Assembly (NCBI RefSeq): GCF_018130505.1
Contig: NZ_JAFCKH010000001.1
Location: 744,001 to 808,000 of the forward strand
Source of the DNA: Bradyrhizobium tropiciagri
GTDB taxonomy: Bacteria; Pseudomonadota; Alphaproteobacteria; Rhizobiales; Xanthobacteraceae
Direction: 5' to 3'
Length of the DNA: 64,000 nt
Shown here: one piece after another, positions 45,201 through 53,601 of the stretch
Numbering within the stretch: the stretch's first letter is position 1
How the letters are laid out: each line of letters begins with the position of its first letter
The notes under the pieces: model-generated
The model's input: the letters and a program-made list of their open reading frames with translations, nothing else
The model's database searches: none
What the model was told of the DNA's origin: nothing
Translations under genes and position numbers: made by a program

Positions 45201-45439
45201 CTCCGGCCGGCCGCGATTTCTTCGCGGCCGCAAGGCTCAGGATCGATTGCAAGCGCCGCGGGATCATAAGACTCGACGTCGGGCCGGAGGCCGTTGCGGC
45301 GACGTTCCTGCCCGGGACGTTGTCGAAATCGAGGACGCGGTCCCTGCATCGTGACGGCGATCGCGTCGTCTATACGGGCAAGGTGAACGAAACTCCGTTC
45401 GAACGGATTGAGGCTTTCCTGGATGTACTGGACGGATGA
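42218..45439 (+). CDS. Mfd-like (transcription-repair coupling factor-type) DEAD/DEAH helicase paralogue
   Basis: A 1073-residue protein with the Mfd order: a UvrB-like N-terminal module (~35-300, LVFPRLNTLPFDGLEPSREI), an RNA-polymerase-interaction-like segment (~425-520), RecG-type helicase lobes and a TRCF C-terminal domain. Motifs are Walker A GDVGFGKTEVAL, VPTTVLARQHVATF, DEEQHFGAAEKAKL, MSATPIPRTL, NIVESGLDIPRAN and HQLRGRVGRGG. Canonical Mfd has about 1150-1180 residues and VDHGIGRY-like sequence in the interaction domain. Here it reads VVHVQRGLAVLDGL. It is therefore probably a second, divergent Mfd paralogue. The start is GTG 42218. Confidence 0.85.
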   Translation: MNSNGSDVGKANKARAATGAKKKRAGSASSRISSSSPLGMLALHLLEQWKKSGRDGIVFLAESENRAERLGSVLHSLDPSLDVLVFPRLNTLPFDGLEPSREIAGRRSSVLRRLAKSKKPVLLVSTAEAIMERLPLPASWTRLSINLKVGATYAEQDLKDRLEGLGYDLDEEADYPGSVLFHGMTFEVFPAGALGPFRIEHSGGVISRIAGVDPDEHDVVFDTQELLIDPMSEQIALGGKRAQRAALPDYCQRARWIADAGVLGHADSWLSTIKEAAGRREADREYLGPGDWKRLAKRMSVLPRKAAYNATPDFSKVASPRKVLRAFVADTQRAGSRLLFVAAVEEDLRAIERMSGIRAERAADWSEAAKGRGGEAALLADFDAGFIDSGRKPLVVVTATDVLGSRAHHPQPMARAWGAAFDHPDVPERGAVVVHVQRGLAVLDGLQTFDMGKESSREMIRLAFAGDDAVLAPPADLALIWPYAAERGGLTLDRADGSTWWARRTKAEQEIQIAAKTLAKHIAQRRRRRAPKLVAPGPAYERFVARFPYFTTVDQAKAIREVLDDLASGHPMDRVVCGDVGFGKTEVALRAAAAVALSGKQAAVIVPTTVLARQHVATFRKRFAPFGIEVGSLSRATSAAEMKETKEGLRSGKMKVVVGTQAIASKDVKFAKLSLVIVDEEQHFGAAEKAKLSGLAKGVHTLWMSATPIPRTLAAGLAGFRELSVIASPPVHRLPVVTKVAPLSDAAIAAALLREQRRHGQSFLICPRIQDLDPLLARVQAVAPELRIVCLHGKLPAGELDDRMMSFVEGEADVLLATNIVESGLDIPRANTIVVCWPEKFGLAQLHQLRGRVGRGGTRAFAYMLTESSSEQSGKRLAVLEEFSKPGAGFAISERDLDLRGAGDLLSERQSGHVQVFGPVLYSHLLKQASEKSNDRSADLWVPDLNLPLADMLPRSYVQSEAMRLEIYGRAARSRSEDDLDDLEEEISRRFGRLPPAGRDFFAAARLRIDCKRRGIIRLDVGPEAVAATFLPGTLSKSRTRSLHRDGDRVVYTGKVNETPFERIEAFLDVLDG

Positions 45440-45506
45440 TATTCGCGTTGAACGGAAGAGGTTCGACCGCAGCCAGGTTTGAAGTCACCATGCCGGCACG
45501 TCTCAG

Positions 45507-46919
45507 CTAGACGAACGACATCTCCTCGGCTGACTCGAGAATCCGCCGCAGCTCGATCAGCGCTCGACGCAGTTCGTCGTGGGTCTTGGGATGACCGAGA
45601 CAGATGCGGACGCCGAGTGTGCCGCGATCGACCTGTTGCAGGGCGCCCGGCGGTGCCAGCGTGATGCCGGCCTGCGCGGCCTGGGCGATGAGCGCAATCA
45701 TCGTGCGCCCGGCCGGGATCGGCAGCCAGCGGTGAAAGCCCGGCGTCTCGGACGCCGCCGGCAGCCAGTTGCCGAGCACCTCGTCGACGATGGCGTTGCG
45801 GCTGGCGGCTTCCGCGCGCTTGAGCTGAACCTGGCGCGCCAGTTCGCCGCTGTGGATCAGCCGCGACACCACTTCGGCCATCAGCGGCGAGGCCATCCAT
45901 CCGGTGGCGCGAATGGCGTTGTTGGCGCGGTCGCGGAACTGATCGGGGACGATCATGGCGGCGATGCGCAGGCCCGGAGCCAAGCACTTGGCGAAGCTCG
46001 AAACGTAGAAGCTGCGCTCCGGCAGCAGCAGCGAAATCGGCTGCATCGGCCTCGCGAGCAGGAACGCGTAGGCGTCGTCTTCCAGCAGATAGCCGTCATG
46101 CCGCCGCACGACATCAGCCACCTCGCGGCGCCGCTCTTCCGGCATCGTGGTGCCGGTCGGCGTCTGCAGCGTCGGTGTGACGAACAGGGCGCGTGCCTTC
46201 GTCGCCGTGAAGGCGCGGTCGAGCGCGTCAGGCAGCAGCCCATGCGCATCGCAATCGACGCCGTGCAGCCGATAGCCGTTCTGCGCCGAGAGCGCGATCA
46301 TGCCGGAATAGGTGAAGCGCTCCGTCAGCACGATGTCCTGGGGCGCCGCCACCATGCCGAGTGCGATCGACAGCGCGTGCTGTCCGCCATGGGTGATGAA
46401 GAGGTGGTCGACATCGGTGATGACACCGAGCTGCGCGAACCAGGCAACCATGCTGTCGCGATGATTGAGCAGGCCTTGATGCGGCAGGTAGCCGAGCAGC
46501 GGTTTGAGCGCCTCGTCGCGCAGGATGTCCTGGAGAACCGCGGCGATCAGAACGTCCTCGCCGGTATACGGCGGAACGTTGAGCGCGAGATTGACGGTTG
46601 TGGATACACCTTCCGCACTGATCGCAGGACGCCGGCGCTCGACAAAGGTGCCACGGCCGACCTCGCCGGAAATCAGGCCGCGAGAGATCGCCTCGGCGTA
46701 GGCCTTGGAGATGGTGCCGACGCTCAGCCCGAGCTGGATTGCCATGTCGCGTTGGGGCAGCAACCGCGTGCCCGGCTTCAGGGCCCCGGATGCAATGTCC
46801 CTCTCGAGCGATTGCACGAAGGCCAGATAGCGGGGGCCGGGCGCATCGGAAAGGACGGGTATCCACTCGGCAGAAAGGTCGTCTTGAGACACGGCGGTCG
46901 AATCCTCAAACAAGCTCAC
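45507..46919 (-). CDS. MocR-type regulator (GntR HTH plus aminotransferase-like domain)
   Basis: A 470-residue protein. The N-terminal GntR winged helix (~30-95) includes PGTRLLPQRDMAIQLGLSVGTISKAY. The rest is a fold-type I aminotransferase-like domain with VSSFAKCLAPGLRIA containing the PLP-binding Lys311. MocR proteins sense PLP-linked amines or related ligands. It is divergent from the operon starting at 47124, and matching sequence motifs lie beside both starts. GTG 46919 is used. The N-terminal ~25 residues are weakly conserved, so the exact start is uncertain. Confidence 0.92.
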   Translation of the reverse strand: MSLFEDSTAVSQDDLSAEWIPVLSDAPGPRYLAFVQSLERDIASGALKPGTRLLPQRDMAIQLGLSVGTISKAYAEAISRGLISGEVGRGTFVERRRPAISAEGVSTTVNLALNVPPYTGEDVLIAAVLQDILRDEALKPLLGYLPHQGLLNHRDSMVAWFAQLGVITDVDHLFITHGGQHALSIALGMVAAPQDIVLTERFTYSGMIALSAQNGYRLHGVDCDAHGLLPDALDRAFTATKARALFVTPTLQTPTGTTMPEERRREVADVVRRHDGYLLEDDAYAFLLARPMQPISLLLPERSFYVSSFAKCLAPGLRIAAMIVPDQFRDRANNAIRATGWMASPLMAEVVSRLIHSGELARQVQLKRAEAASRNAIVDEVLGNWLPAASETPGFHRWLPIPAGRTMIALIAQAAQAGITLAPPGALQQVDRGTLGVRICLGHPKTHDELRRALIELRRILESAEEMSFV

Positions 46920-46925
46920 TTGAAG

Positions 46926-47089
46926 TAGTTCAATTCAGAGATTGTTTCAATATCCTATTTCTGATGTCTCCAGTTTGGGCCGATTTATCCTCCGTTTCGG
47001 ATCAAATTCGTCATTGCTGCAGTGCAATGCGAGGAATATCGCAGATTGAACTATAATAAGTTTGACATTGCCCTCGCGTTTGCTTTATT
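46926..47089. promoter_or_regulatory. Divergent MocR-type regulatory region
   Basis: The nine-base motif TAGTTCAAT occurs at 46926-46934, just upstream of the regulator start. It recurs in reverse orientation (ATTGAACTA) at 47045-47053. An extra ATTG-TTT-CAAT inverted repeat lies at 46941-46951. For the rightward operon TTGACA (47062-47067), a 16-base spacer and TTTATT (47084-47089) form a plausible promoter. The motif copy lies directly upstream of this -35 box, a position suited to activation. Confidence 0.6.
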
Positions 47090-47123
47090 GCGGCCGAAAC
47101 ATTCAAGCGGGATGGAGACTGCC

Positions 47124-47447
47124 GTGATCTACGAAATCCGTGTCTATGAAGCCGAGGAGGGCCGTGCTCAGGCCATGCGGACACGCTTCAAGGAGCACGT
47201 GGTGCCGCGGCTCCCGCAGCACGGCATCGAGCTGATCGGTGTGTTCGAGGCGCCCGCCGAGGATGGCCGTCTCACCTATCTGACGCGGTTCAAATCCGAG
47301 GACGATCGCACCAAGGCGTGGGCGGCATTCGGCGCCGACAACGAGTGGCGCCAGATCAAGGCGGCTTCCGAAGTGAATGGCCCGTTGTTGAAGAAGCAAA
47401 CCGTCTCGGTGCTGTCGCCGGCCGTCGCCGGCCTGCTGCTTGGTTAG
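47124..47447 (+). CDS. NIPSNAP family protein
   Basis: A 107-residue protein with the alpha+beta NIPSNAP pattern (MIYEIRVYEAEEGRAQAMRT, then VPRLPQHGIELIGVF and LTYLTRFKSEDDR). The family has a dimeric ferredoxin-like fold. In bacteria it often accompanies catabolic operons with unclear role. GTG 47124 has GGAG six bases upstream and gives the typical MIYE start. ATG 47112 is an in-frame alternative. It is the first gene of the MocR-linked operon. Confidence 0.85.
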   Translation: MIYEIRVYEAEEGRAQAMRTRFKEHVVPRLPQHGIELIGVFEAPAEDGRLTYLTRFKSEDDRTKAWAAFGADNEWRQIKAASEVNGPLLKKQTVSVLSPAVAGLLLG

Positions 47448-47498
47448 TCGCTCCCGCATTCCGGTCGAGCGACCGGTGTCCGGCGAGAAGGAAAGCTG

Positions 47499-48371
47499 AT
47501 GAAGCCTGCTCCCTTTGAATATGTTCGGCCCGGCTCGATTGCCGAAGCCTGCGAATTGCTCGCCGCGGACGAGGACGCGCGGGTGATCTCGGGCGGCCAG
47601 ACACTGGTTCCGATGCTCGCGATGCGCCTCGCGCGGCCGGCACGGCTCGTCGACATCTACCGTCTGCCCGAGCTGAACGGTATCCGCATCGATGGCGACG
47701 TTCTGGCGATCGGAGCCACGACGCGGCAGGTGCAGGTCGAGCGCAGCGCGGCCGCGCAGCAGGCATTGCCGCTGCTGGCGAGGGCGTTGCCTTGGGTCGG
47801 CCATCCGCCGACGCGCAACCGGGGTACCGTCGGCGGCTCGGTGGCCCATGCCGATCCGTCCGCGGAGATTCCGCTGGTCGCCGTCACGCTCGCGGCCGAG
47901 ATCGAGATCACCAATCCCGACGGCGTCAGCACGATGCCGGCCGACGACTTCTTCATCGGACCGATGTTGACCGCGGTGATGCCGGGCGATTGCGTGACGG
48001 CCGTTCGGTTTCCGATCTGGCGTCATGCTCGGGTCGGGACCGGCTTTCACGAGGTCAGCGCCCGGCAGTCCGATTTTGCCTTCGTGGCGGCGGCGGCGCA
48101 GATCGCGCTCGATGACAACGGTCAATGTATCGAGGCTGCGCTGGGGATCGGTGGCGTCGGCGATCGCGCCGTGCGGCTCGATGTCTCGGGGCTGATCGGT
48201 GGCCGGCCCGACAAGACGGCGATCGTGGAATTGGTGCGCGATGCATCGCAGGTGCTGGAGGCAACGAGCGATCTGCATGCGTCTGCGGATTATCGCATGC
48301 GCGTCGCGGTGACACTCGGTGTGCGTGCCCTGGAAGATGCGTTCAGGGACGCGCAGGGAGGCGCGCAATGA
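47499..48371 (+). CDS. Molybdenum hydroxylase FAD-binding subunit (CoxM-like)
   Basis: A 290-residue FAD subunit: FEYVRPGSIAEACELL, VISGGQTLVPMLAMRLARP (FAD-binding) and THE RNRGTVGGSVAHADPSAEIP motif near 110. With the two following genes it forms an L-M-S heterotrimer of the xanthine oxidase family. The subunit passes electrons from the iron-sulfur subunit to an acceptor. It overlaps the 2Fe-2S gene by four bases. Confidence 0.93.
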   Translation: MKPAPFEYVRPGSIAEACELLAADEDARVISGGQTLVPMLAMRLARPARLVDIYRLPELNGIRIDGDVLAIGATTRQVQVERSAAAQQALPLLARALPWVGHPPTRNRGTVGGSVAHADPSAEIPLVAVTLAAEIEITNPDGVSTMPADDFFIGPMLTAVMPGDCVTAVRFPIWRHARVGTGFHEVSARQSDFAFVAAAAQIALDDNGQCIEAALGIGGVGDRAVRLDVSGLIGGRPDKTAIVELVRDASQVLEATSDLHASADYRMRVAVTLGVRALEDAFRDAQGGAQ

Positions 48372-48901
48372 AAGTTTCGCTGAATGTCAATGGCCGCACC
48401 CGCGAAGCCGAGGTCGAGCCGCGTAAGACGCTGCTCGATACGCTGCGGGAAGATCTCTCGCTGGTCGGCAGCCATGCCGGCTGCGAGCATGGCGTTTGCG
48501 GCGCCTGCACCATCCTGCTCGACGGCGAGCCGGTGCGTTCCTGTCTGATGTTCGCGGCGCAGGCCGACGGCTATGCAATCACGACGATCGAGGGACTTGC
48601 GCCTGCACCGGGCGAGCTCAGCGTGCTTCAGGATGCATTCTGCGAAACCCACGGCATGCAGTGCGGCTATTGCACGCCCGGCATGATCCTGGCTGCACAA
48701 GCGCTGCTGCAGCGCGTGACCGAGCCGAGCCGCGAGGACATCGTCGACGCGATCTCCGGCAACATCTGCCGCTGCACCGGCTACGGCCAGATCGTCGAGG
48801 CCATCGAGCTCGCCGCCGAGCGGCTGCGTCAAGTCAATATGCCGCGCTCGTCCGCCAACGCGGACAACGCGCCGGCCGCGCCGCATGGAGATCGCTCATG
48901 A
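48368..48901 (+). CDS. Molybdenum hydroxylase 2Fe-2S subunit (CoxS-like)
   Basis: A 177-residue iron-sulfur subunit. The plant-type cluster motif is AGCEHGVCGACTILLDG followed by SC. The second cluster is CGYCTPGMI and ICRCTGY. It relays electrons from the molybdenum centre to the FAD subunit. Start and stop both overlap the neighbouring genes by four bases, implying coordinated synthesis. Confidence 0.95.
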   Translation: MKVSLNVNGRTREAEVEPRKTLLDTLREDLSLVGSHAGCEHGVCGACTILLDGEPVRSCLMFAAQADGYAITTIEGLAPAPGELSVLQDAFCETHGMQCGYCTPGMILAAQALLQRVTEPSREDIVDAISGNICRCTGYGQIVEAIELAAERLRQVNMPRSSANADNAPAAPHGDRS

Positions 48902-51297
48902 CCGCGCACCCGCCGCGCCTGAAGTTCGTCTCGTCCAATCGGCGGGTCCGGGAAGATCGCCGCTTCGTCGTTGGTCAGGGCCGCTATGTGGCCGACATCG
49001 TCGTCGACGAGATGCTGCACGTCGCCATCGTTCCTTCGCAGCATCCGGCGGCGCGCATCGTGTCGATCGACACCAGCCAGGCGCTGACGATGCCGGGCGT
49101 GGTCTACGCCCTGACCGGGGAAGAGCTGGCCAAGGCCGTCGATCCCCTGATGAACGGGCTCGATACGCCGAAGGTGAGGCGTTATCCGCTCGCCGTCGGG
49201 CAGGTGCGCTACGCCGGCGAATGGGTCGTGGCTGTCGTCGCCGAGAGCCGCGCCCAGGCGGAAGACGCGATCGAGAAGGTTCGCATTGAATACGAACCGC
49301 TGCCTTATGTCATCGACGCCGAGGAGGCCATCACCGCGGCGAGCGCCAAGGTGCATCCGGAGCACGGCACCAACGTGCTGCTCGACCGGACGTTCGTCTG
49401 GGGCGAGGTCGACAGGCATTTCGCGGAGAGCCCGCGTCATCTCAAGTTCCAGGTCAAGTGGGGGCGCAATTCGACGGTCCCGATCGAGACGTTCGGCGTC
49501 GTGGCGAAATGGGATCCGTGGCGCGAGATGCTCGACGTCTGGGCCTCGATCCAGATGCCGAAATACCCGGACCAGATTTCCCGCGCGCTGCGCATCCCGG
49601 CGAACAATGTGCGCGTCCATCACGACGTCGATGTCGGCGGCAGCTACGGCGTCAAGCGCGGCATCAAGCAGACGGTCCTGGTCTCGCATCTGTCCCGCAT
49701 CATCGGCCGGCCGGTGCGCCTGATCGAGGACCGGCTCGAGAACATGCGTGCGGGCGACGCCCATGGGCCGGAACGCCTGTTCGACGTCGAGGTCGCCTTC
49801 AACGACCGGGGGATCGTCAAGTCGATGAAGATGCGGGCGCTCGACAATGTCGGCGCCTATGCCGGGCGCTCGCCGTTCCAGCTCGGCAAGCCGATCGGCG
49901 CGATCGTCGGCCCCTACAAGATCGAAAGCGTCCAGTACCGCGCGATCGCGACGCTGTCGAACAAGGCGGCTCAGGAAGCGGTTCGCGGCTTCGGCCAGTC
50001 GCCGACCAATTATGCGATCGAGACCGCGATCGACAAGGTTGCCGGCGCGCTGGGCCTCGATCGCATCGAAGTGCGCCGCCGCAATTTCATCCGCTCGGAC
50101 GAGTTTCCGTATCTGATCCCGAGCGGCACGCATTACGACAGCGGCGACTATCACACCGTCGTCGACAAGGTGCTGCGGCATGCCGATTACGACGCCCTGG
50201 TCCGCGAGCGTGACGCGCTGCGCGCTTCGGGAATGATGGCGGGCATCGGCATTGCCGCCTGTCTCGAGCCGAGCGGAGGCAATTCGTCGTTCGAGCCGCT
50301 GCTCAACGAGAAGAACACGACCACGACCTGGATGGACTCCTGCCGGATCAACATTGACGGCGTCGGCTTCGTCACGGTCGCGATCCACACCACATCCTCC
50401 GGACAGGGGCACGAGACGCTGGCGGCGACCGTGGTCGGCGAGGTGCTGGAGATCGATCCCGACAAGATCCGAATCGTACGTCCGGATTCACTGGCAAGCC
50501 TGCCCTCGAATACGCCGGTTGGCAGCCGGATGGCGATCATGATGGGCGGCGCCTGCTACCATGCAGCGCAGAAGCTGAAGTCGAAGCTCACGCAGATTGC
50601 CGCGCACCAGTTCGGCGTCGCCGAGAACGATGCGGTCTACGCGCAGGGCAACGTCACCGATCCAAGGTCCGGGAAAACCCTGTCCTGGATCGACCTCGTC
50701 AATATCGGCCATCGTCAGTATCACGCCCTGCCGCCGGGAATGGACCCCGGTCTCGAGACCACGCATGTGATGCAGGTTCCGACCGCCACGAAGTTGCCGG
50801 AGGACGGGCGCGTGCAGATGTATCCGTGCCATTCGTTCGAATTCCATCTCGTCCTGGTGGCGTTCGATCCGGAGATCGCCAAGCCGCAAATCCGCCGCTA
50901 CGTGATCGGCCACGACTGTGGCACGGTGATCAATCCGCATATCGTCAAGGGCATGACGCTCGGCGGCATCGCCCACGGCCTCGGCGCGACGCTGCTCGAG
51001 GAGTTCGTCTATGACGACGAAGGGCAGATCCTGACCCAGACCTTCATGGACTACCTGCTGCCGTCGTCGCACGAAATGCCCGACGTTGAGATCGTGCATC
51101 ATTGCACGCCGTCGCCGTTCACCGTGTTCGGCCAGAAGGGCTCGGGAGAGAGCGGCTATCTCGGTGCGCCGGCCGCGATCTCCGGCGCCATCAACGATGC
51201 GGTATCGTCGCTCGGCATTTCATTCTCCAGACTTCCCATCCGCATTGCGGCGATCAGCGACGCGATCGCCGCCGCGGACAAGATCAAGAAAGGATAG
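48898..51297 (+). CDS. Molybdenum hydroxylase large subunit (CoxL/aldehyde-oxidase-like)
   Basis: A 799-residue molybdopterin subunit. N-terminal RRVREDRRFVVGQGRYVADI is typical, as is the C-terminal GQKGSGESGYLGAPAAI with the catalytic Glu751. The CO-dehydrogenase signature AYxCSFR is absent: the equivalent loop reads EAVRGFGQSPTNYA. CO oxidation is therefore unlikely, and hydroxylation of an organic substrate (aldehyde, N-heterocycle or aromatic acid) is expected. It overlaps the 2Fe-2S gene and is followed after three bases by an amidohydrolase gene. Confidence 0.93.
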   Translation: MTAHPPRLKFVSSNRRVREDRRFVVGQGRYVADIVVDEMLHVAIVPSQHPAARIVSIDTSQALTMPGVVYALTGEELAKAVDPLMNGLDTPKVRRYPLAVGQVRYAGEWVVAVVAESRAQAEDAIEKVRIEYEPLPYVIDAEEAITAASAKVHPEHGTNVLLDRTFVWGEVDRHFAESPRHLKFQVKWGRNSTVPIETFGVVAKWDPWREMLDVWASIQMPKYPDQISRALRIPANNVRVHHDVDVGGSYGVKRGIKQTVLVSHLSRIIGRPVRLIEDRLENMRAGDAHGPERLFDVEVAFNDRGIVKSMKMRALDNVGAYAGRSPFQLGKPIGAIVGPYKIESVQYRAIATLSNKAAQEAVRGFGQSPTNYAIETAIDKVAGALGLDRIEVRRRNFIRSDEFPYLIPSGTHYDSGDYHTVVDKVLRHADYDALVRERDALRASGMMAGIGIAACLEPSGGNSSFEPLLNEKNTTTTWMDSCRINIDGVGFVTVAIHTTSSGQGHETLAATVVGEVLEIDPDKIRIVRPDSLASLPSNTPVGSRMAIMMGGACYHAAQKLKSKLTQIAAHQFGVAENDAVYAQGNVTDPRSGKTLSWIDLVNIGHRQYHALPPGMDPGLETTHVMQVPTATKLPEDGRVQMYPCHSFEFHLVLVAFDPEIAKPQIRRYVIGHDCGTVINPHIVKGMTLGGIAHGLGATLLEEFVYDDEGQILTQTFMDYLLPSSHEMPDVEIVHHCTPSPFTVFGQKGSGESGYLGAPAAISGAINDAVSSLGISFSRLPIRIAAISDAIAAADKIKKG

Positions 51298-51300
51298 AAC

Positions 51301-52278
51301 GTGATCATCGACTGCCACGCCCATCTGGTCCCCCCGAGCCTGCTCGACGCCATCCGCGCGGACAAGGCGAAGTTTCCCTCGATCCGGCTGGTCGAGGACG
51401 GCGGCAGCCTCGGCTTCTCCTTTGCGGGAAACAAGCCGACGCGCCCGGTCTCCAAGCCGCTCAGCGACATTGCGGCGCGATTGCAGTGGATGGACGCTCA
51501 GAAGATCGAGCGCCAGGTCGTCGGCGGCTGGCTCGACATGTTCGGCAACGAGATTCCGGCCGCCGAGGGTGAGCAGTGGGCTCGCCTGATCAACACCCAC
51601 CTGGCGCAGGCGGCGAAGGAGCAGCCGCGCTTCATTCCGCTGGCGACGGTGCCGCTGCAGGATGGGATCCGCGCCGCGGCGGTTCTGCGCGATGCCCACA
51701 AGGATGGCTTCAAGGGCGTCATGATCGGCACCCAGCCGAAGGGCAAGGGTGGCGTGCTCGACGATCCGACGCTGACGCCGTTCTGGGAAGCCGCCAACGA
51801 GCTCGGTTCGATCATCTTCATCCACCCGGTGTTCGAGAGCGGCGACGATCGCGTGCATGACTACGGCATGGCGAATGCCGTCGGTCGCATCACCGACACC
51901 CTGATCGCGATGTCGCGCCTGATCTATGCCGGTCACGTCACGCGCTATTCGAACATGAAGATTGTCGCCGGCATCGGCGGTGCGGCGCTGCCCTACGTCA
52001 TCGGCCGTCTCCGCCGGAACTATTCGCTCGACAAGGACAAGCTCGGTGATCCCGATGCAGCGCTTGCCGCGATGTATTACGACACCATCGTGCAGGACAC
52101 CCGCGCGCTGCGCTATCTCGCCGACGTGGTCGGCGCCGATCGCATCATGATGGGATCGGACATGCCGTTCCCGATCGGCGATCTCGCGCCATTGAAGATC
52201 GTCCAGGACACGTCGTTCTCGGACGGGGAACGCGCTTCGATCAATGGCGGTCTCGCCCAGCGTCTGTTTGGTCTCTGA
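51301..52278 (+). CDS. ACMSD-like amidohydrolase
   Basis: A 325-residue amidohydrolase_2 family protein with a GTG start. It has the metal-binding HxH at His6 and His8 (DCHAHLVPP), a central FIHPVF His near residue 178 and the late GSDMPFPIGD Asp. Relatives include aminocarboxymuconate-semialdehyde decarboxylase and gamma-resorcylate decarboxylase, which remove carboxyl groups or hydrolyse ring-derived compounds. Next to a molybdenum hydroxylase it probably acts on the hydroxylated product. Confidence 0.9.
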   Translation: MIIDCHAHLVPPSLLDAIRADKAKFPSIRLVEDGGSLGFSFAGNKPTRPVSKPLSDIAARLQWMDAQKIERQVVGGWLDMFGNEIPAAEGEQWARLINTHLAQAAKEQPRFIPLATVPLQDGIRAAAVLRDAHKDGFKGVMIGTQPKGKGGVLDDPTLTPFWEAANELGSIIFIHPVFESGDDRVHDYGMANAVGRITDTLIAMSRLIYAGHVTRYSNMKIVAGIGGAALPYVIGRLRRNYSLDKDKLGDPDAALAAMYYDTIVQDTRALRYLADVVGADRIMMGSDMPFPIGDLAPLKIVQDTSFSDGERASINGGLAQRLFGL

Positions 52279-52287
52279 GAGGACGAC

Positions 52288-52752
52288 ATGAAGCTCGATA
52301 TCGGCGGCAGTGAAACGATCCCGGCTCCGGTGGACGCCCTCTGGGTTGCCCTCAATGACCCCGCCGTCCTCATCCGTTGCATCCCCGGGTGCAAGAGCAT
52401 GACGGAGACGTCGCCCGACGCGTACAAGGTCGAGATGCAGCTTCGCGTCGCCGCGGTCGGCGGCTCGTTCGAAGGCGCGATCAGCCTGTCGGACAAGGAT
52501 GCTCCGAAATCCTGCAACATCCAGGTGTCGGGGAGCGGTTCGCTCGGGCACGGCAACGGCACGGCGCGGTTCGACCTCGAGCCCGAGGGTGACGGCACCA
52601 AGCTCACCTACAAGGGCAATGGCGAGATCGGCGGCCTGGTCGCCGGTGTCGGCCAGCGCATCCTGATGAGCGTGTCGAAGCATCTGATCGGCCGCTTCTT
52701 CGTCGCGCTCCGCAAGGAGTTCGAGGCATCCGCCTCGAAGGGAGTGGCGTAA
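52288..52752 (+). CDS. CoxG/SRPBCC family protein
   Basis: A 154-residue START/SRPBCC-fold protein of the CoxG type (MKLDIGGSETIPAPVDALW, IRCIPGCKSM, and the end GRFFVALRKEFEA). CoxG proteins help recruit or mature molybdenum hydroxylases at the membrane. It follows the amidohydrolase and supports assembly of the enzyme at 47499-51297. Confidence 0.92.
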   Translation: MKLDIGGSETIPAPVDALWVALNDPAVLIRCIPGCKSMTETSPDAYKVEMQLRVAAVGGSFEGAISLSDKDAPKSCNIQVSGSGSLGHGNGTARFDLEPEGDGTKLTYKGNGEIGGLVAGVGQRILMSVSKHLIGRFFVALRKEFEASASKGVA

Positions 52753-52755
52753 GGC

Positions 52756-53601
52756 ATGGATCGCGCATCAGGCCGCATCGAACGGATTGAAGTCGAGCCC
52801 GGGGTCCGCCTCGCGGTCGAGGCGCCGGTCATCGACCGTGGCAAGCCGATCGTCATGCTGAGCAATTCGATCGGCGCCGATCTCTCGATGTGGGACGAGT
52901 TGCTTGCGCGGCTGGCCGGCTCCGTCAACTTCGTGCGTTACGACACCCGCGGTCACGGCGGATCGGACGTCCCGGCGGGGCCTTACAGCCTCGAGCGGCT
53001 CGGGCGCGATGCGGTGGCGATCCTCGATGCCCTCGAGATCGACCGGGCCGTGTTCTGCGGCTTGTCGCTGGGCGGCCTGACGGGCATGTGGCTCGGCGCC
53101 AATCACGCCGAGCGGCTGTCCGGTCTGGTGCTTGCCAATACGGCCGCGAACTTTCCGCCGGCCTCGCTGTGGCAGGATCGCGCGGCGTCGGTCCGCGCCG
53201 GAGGCATGGGCTCGCTGGTGGCCGCGACCCTCGATCGCTGGTTCACCAAGTCGTTTCAGGCACGCTCGCCGCAACGCATGGCCGAGCTGGCCGCGATGAT
53301 CGGCGCTACGCCGTCGGAAGGCTATGCCGCCTGCTGCGAAGTGCTTGCCGCAGCCGACATGAAGCCGCGTCTCGGCGAGATCGCGTGTCCGGTTCAGGTG
53401 ATCTGCGGTGCGCATGACCCATCGACGCCGCCTGCCCGTGGTGAGGAGATCGTCGCGGGCGTCAAGGGTGCGACGATGGTGACGCTCGACGCCGCACATA
53501 TTTCGGCGATCGAGGCGGCCGATGCGTTCGCGCACGAGCTGACGCAATTCCTGTCGCGTGTCGAGGGCGCGACGACATTGTCATTGGGAGGGAAAACATG
53601 A
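52756..53601 (+). CDS. 3-oxoadipate enol-lactonase-like alpha/beta hydrolase
   Basis: A 281-residue alpha/beta hydrolase with VMLSNSIGADLSMWDELL (oxyanion-hole region), FCGLSLGGLTGMW containing nucleophile Ser104, and DAAHISAIEAADAF with the catalytic His. It most resembles PcaD-type enol-lactonases. In this operon it likely hydrolyses a lactone, ester or amide formed after ring hydroxylation. It overlaps the downstream binding-protein gene by four bases. Confidence 0.88.
   Translation: MDRASGRIERIEVEPGVRLAVEAPVIDRGKPIVMLSNSIGADLSMWDELLARLAGSVNFVRYDTRGHGGSDVPAGPYSLERLGRDAVAILDALEIDRAVFCGLSLGGLTGMWLGANHAERLSGLVLANTAANFPPASLWQDRAASVRAGGMGSLVAATLDRWFTKSFQARSPQRMAELAAMIGATPSEGYAACCEVLAAADMKPRLGEIACPVQVICGAHDPSTPPARGEEIVAGVKGATMVTLDAAHISAIEAADAFAHELTQFLSRVEGATTLSLGGKT

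Noticed and set aside
48829-50412. Long open frame antisense to the CoxL-like gene
   Set aside because: The sense strand has full-length homology features including the catalytic Glu. The antisense has none.
47499-51297. Carbon monoxide dehydrogenase genes
   Set aside because: Subunit order and CoxG fit the CO dehydrogenase family, but the AYxCSFR loop of true CO dehydrogenase is absent. I call a general Mo-hydroxylase.
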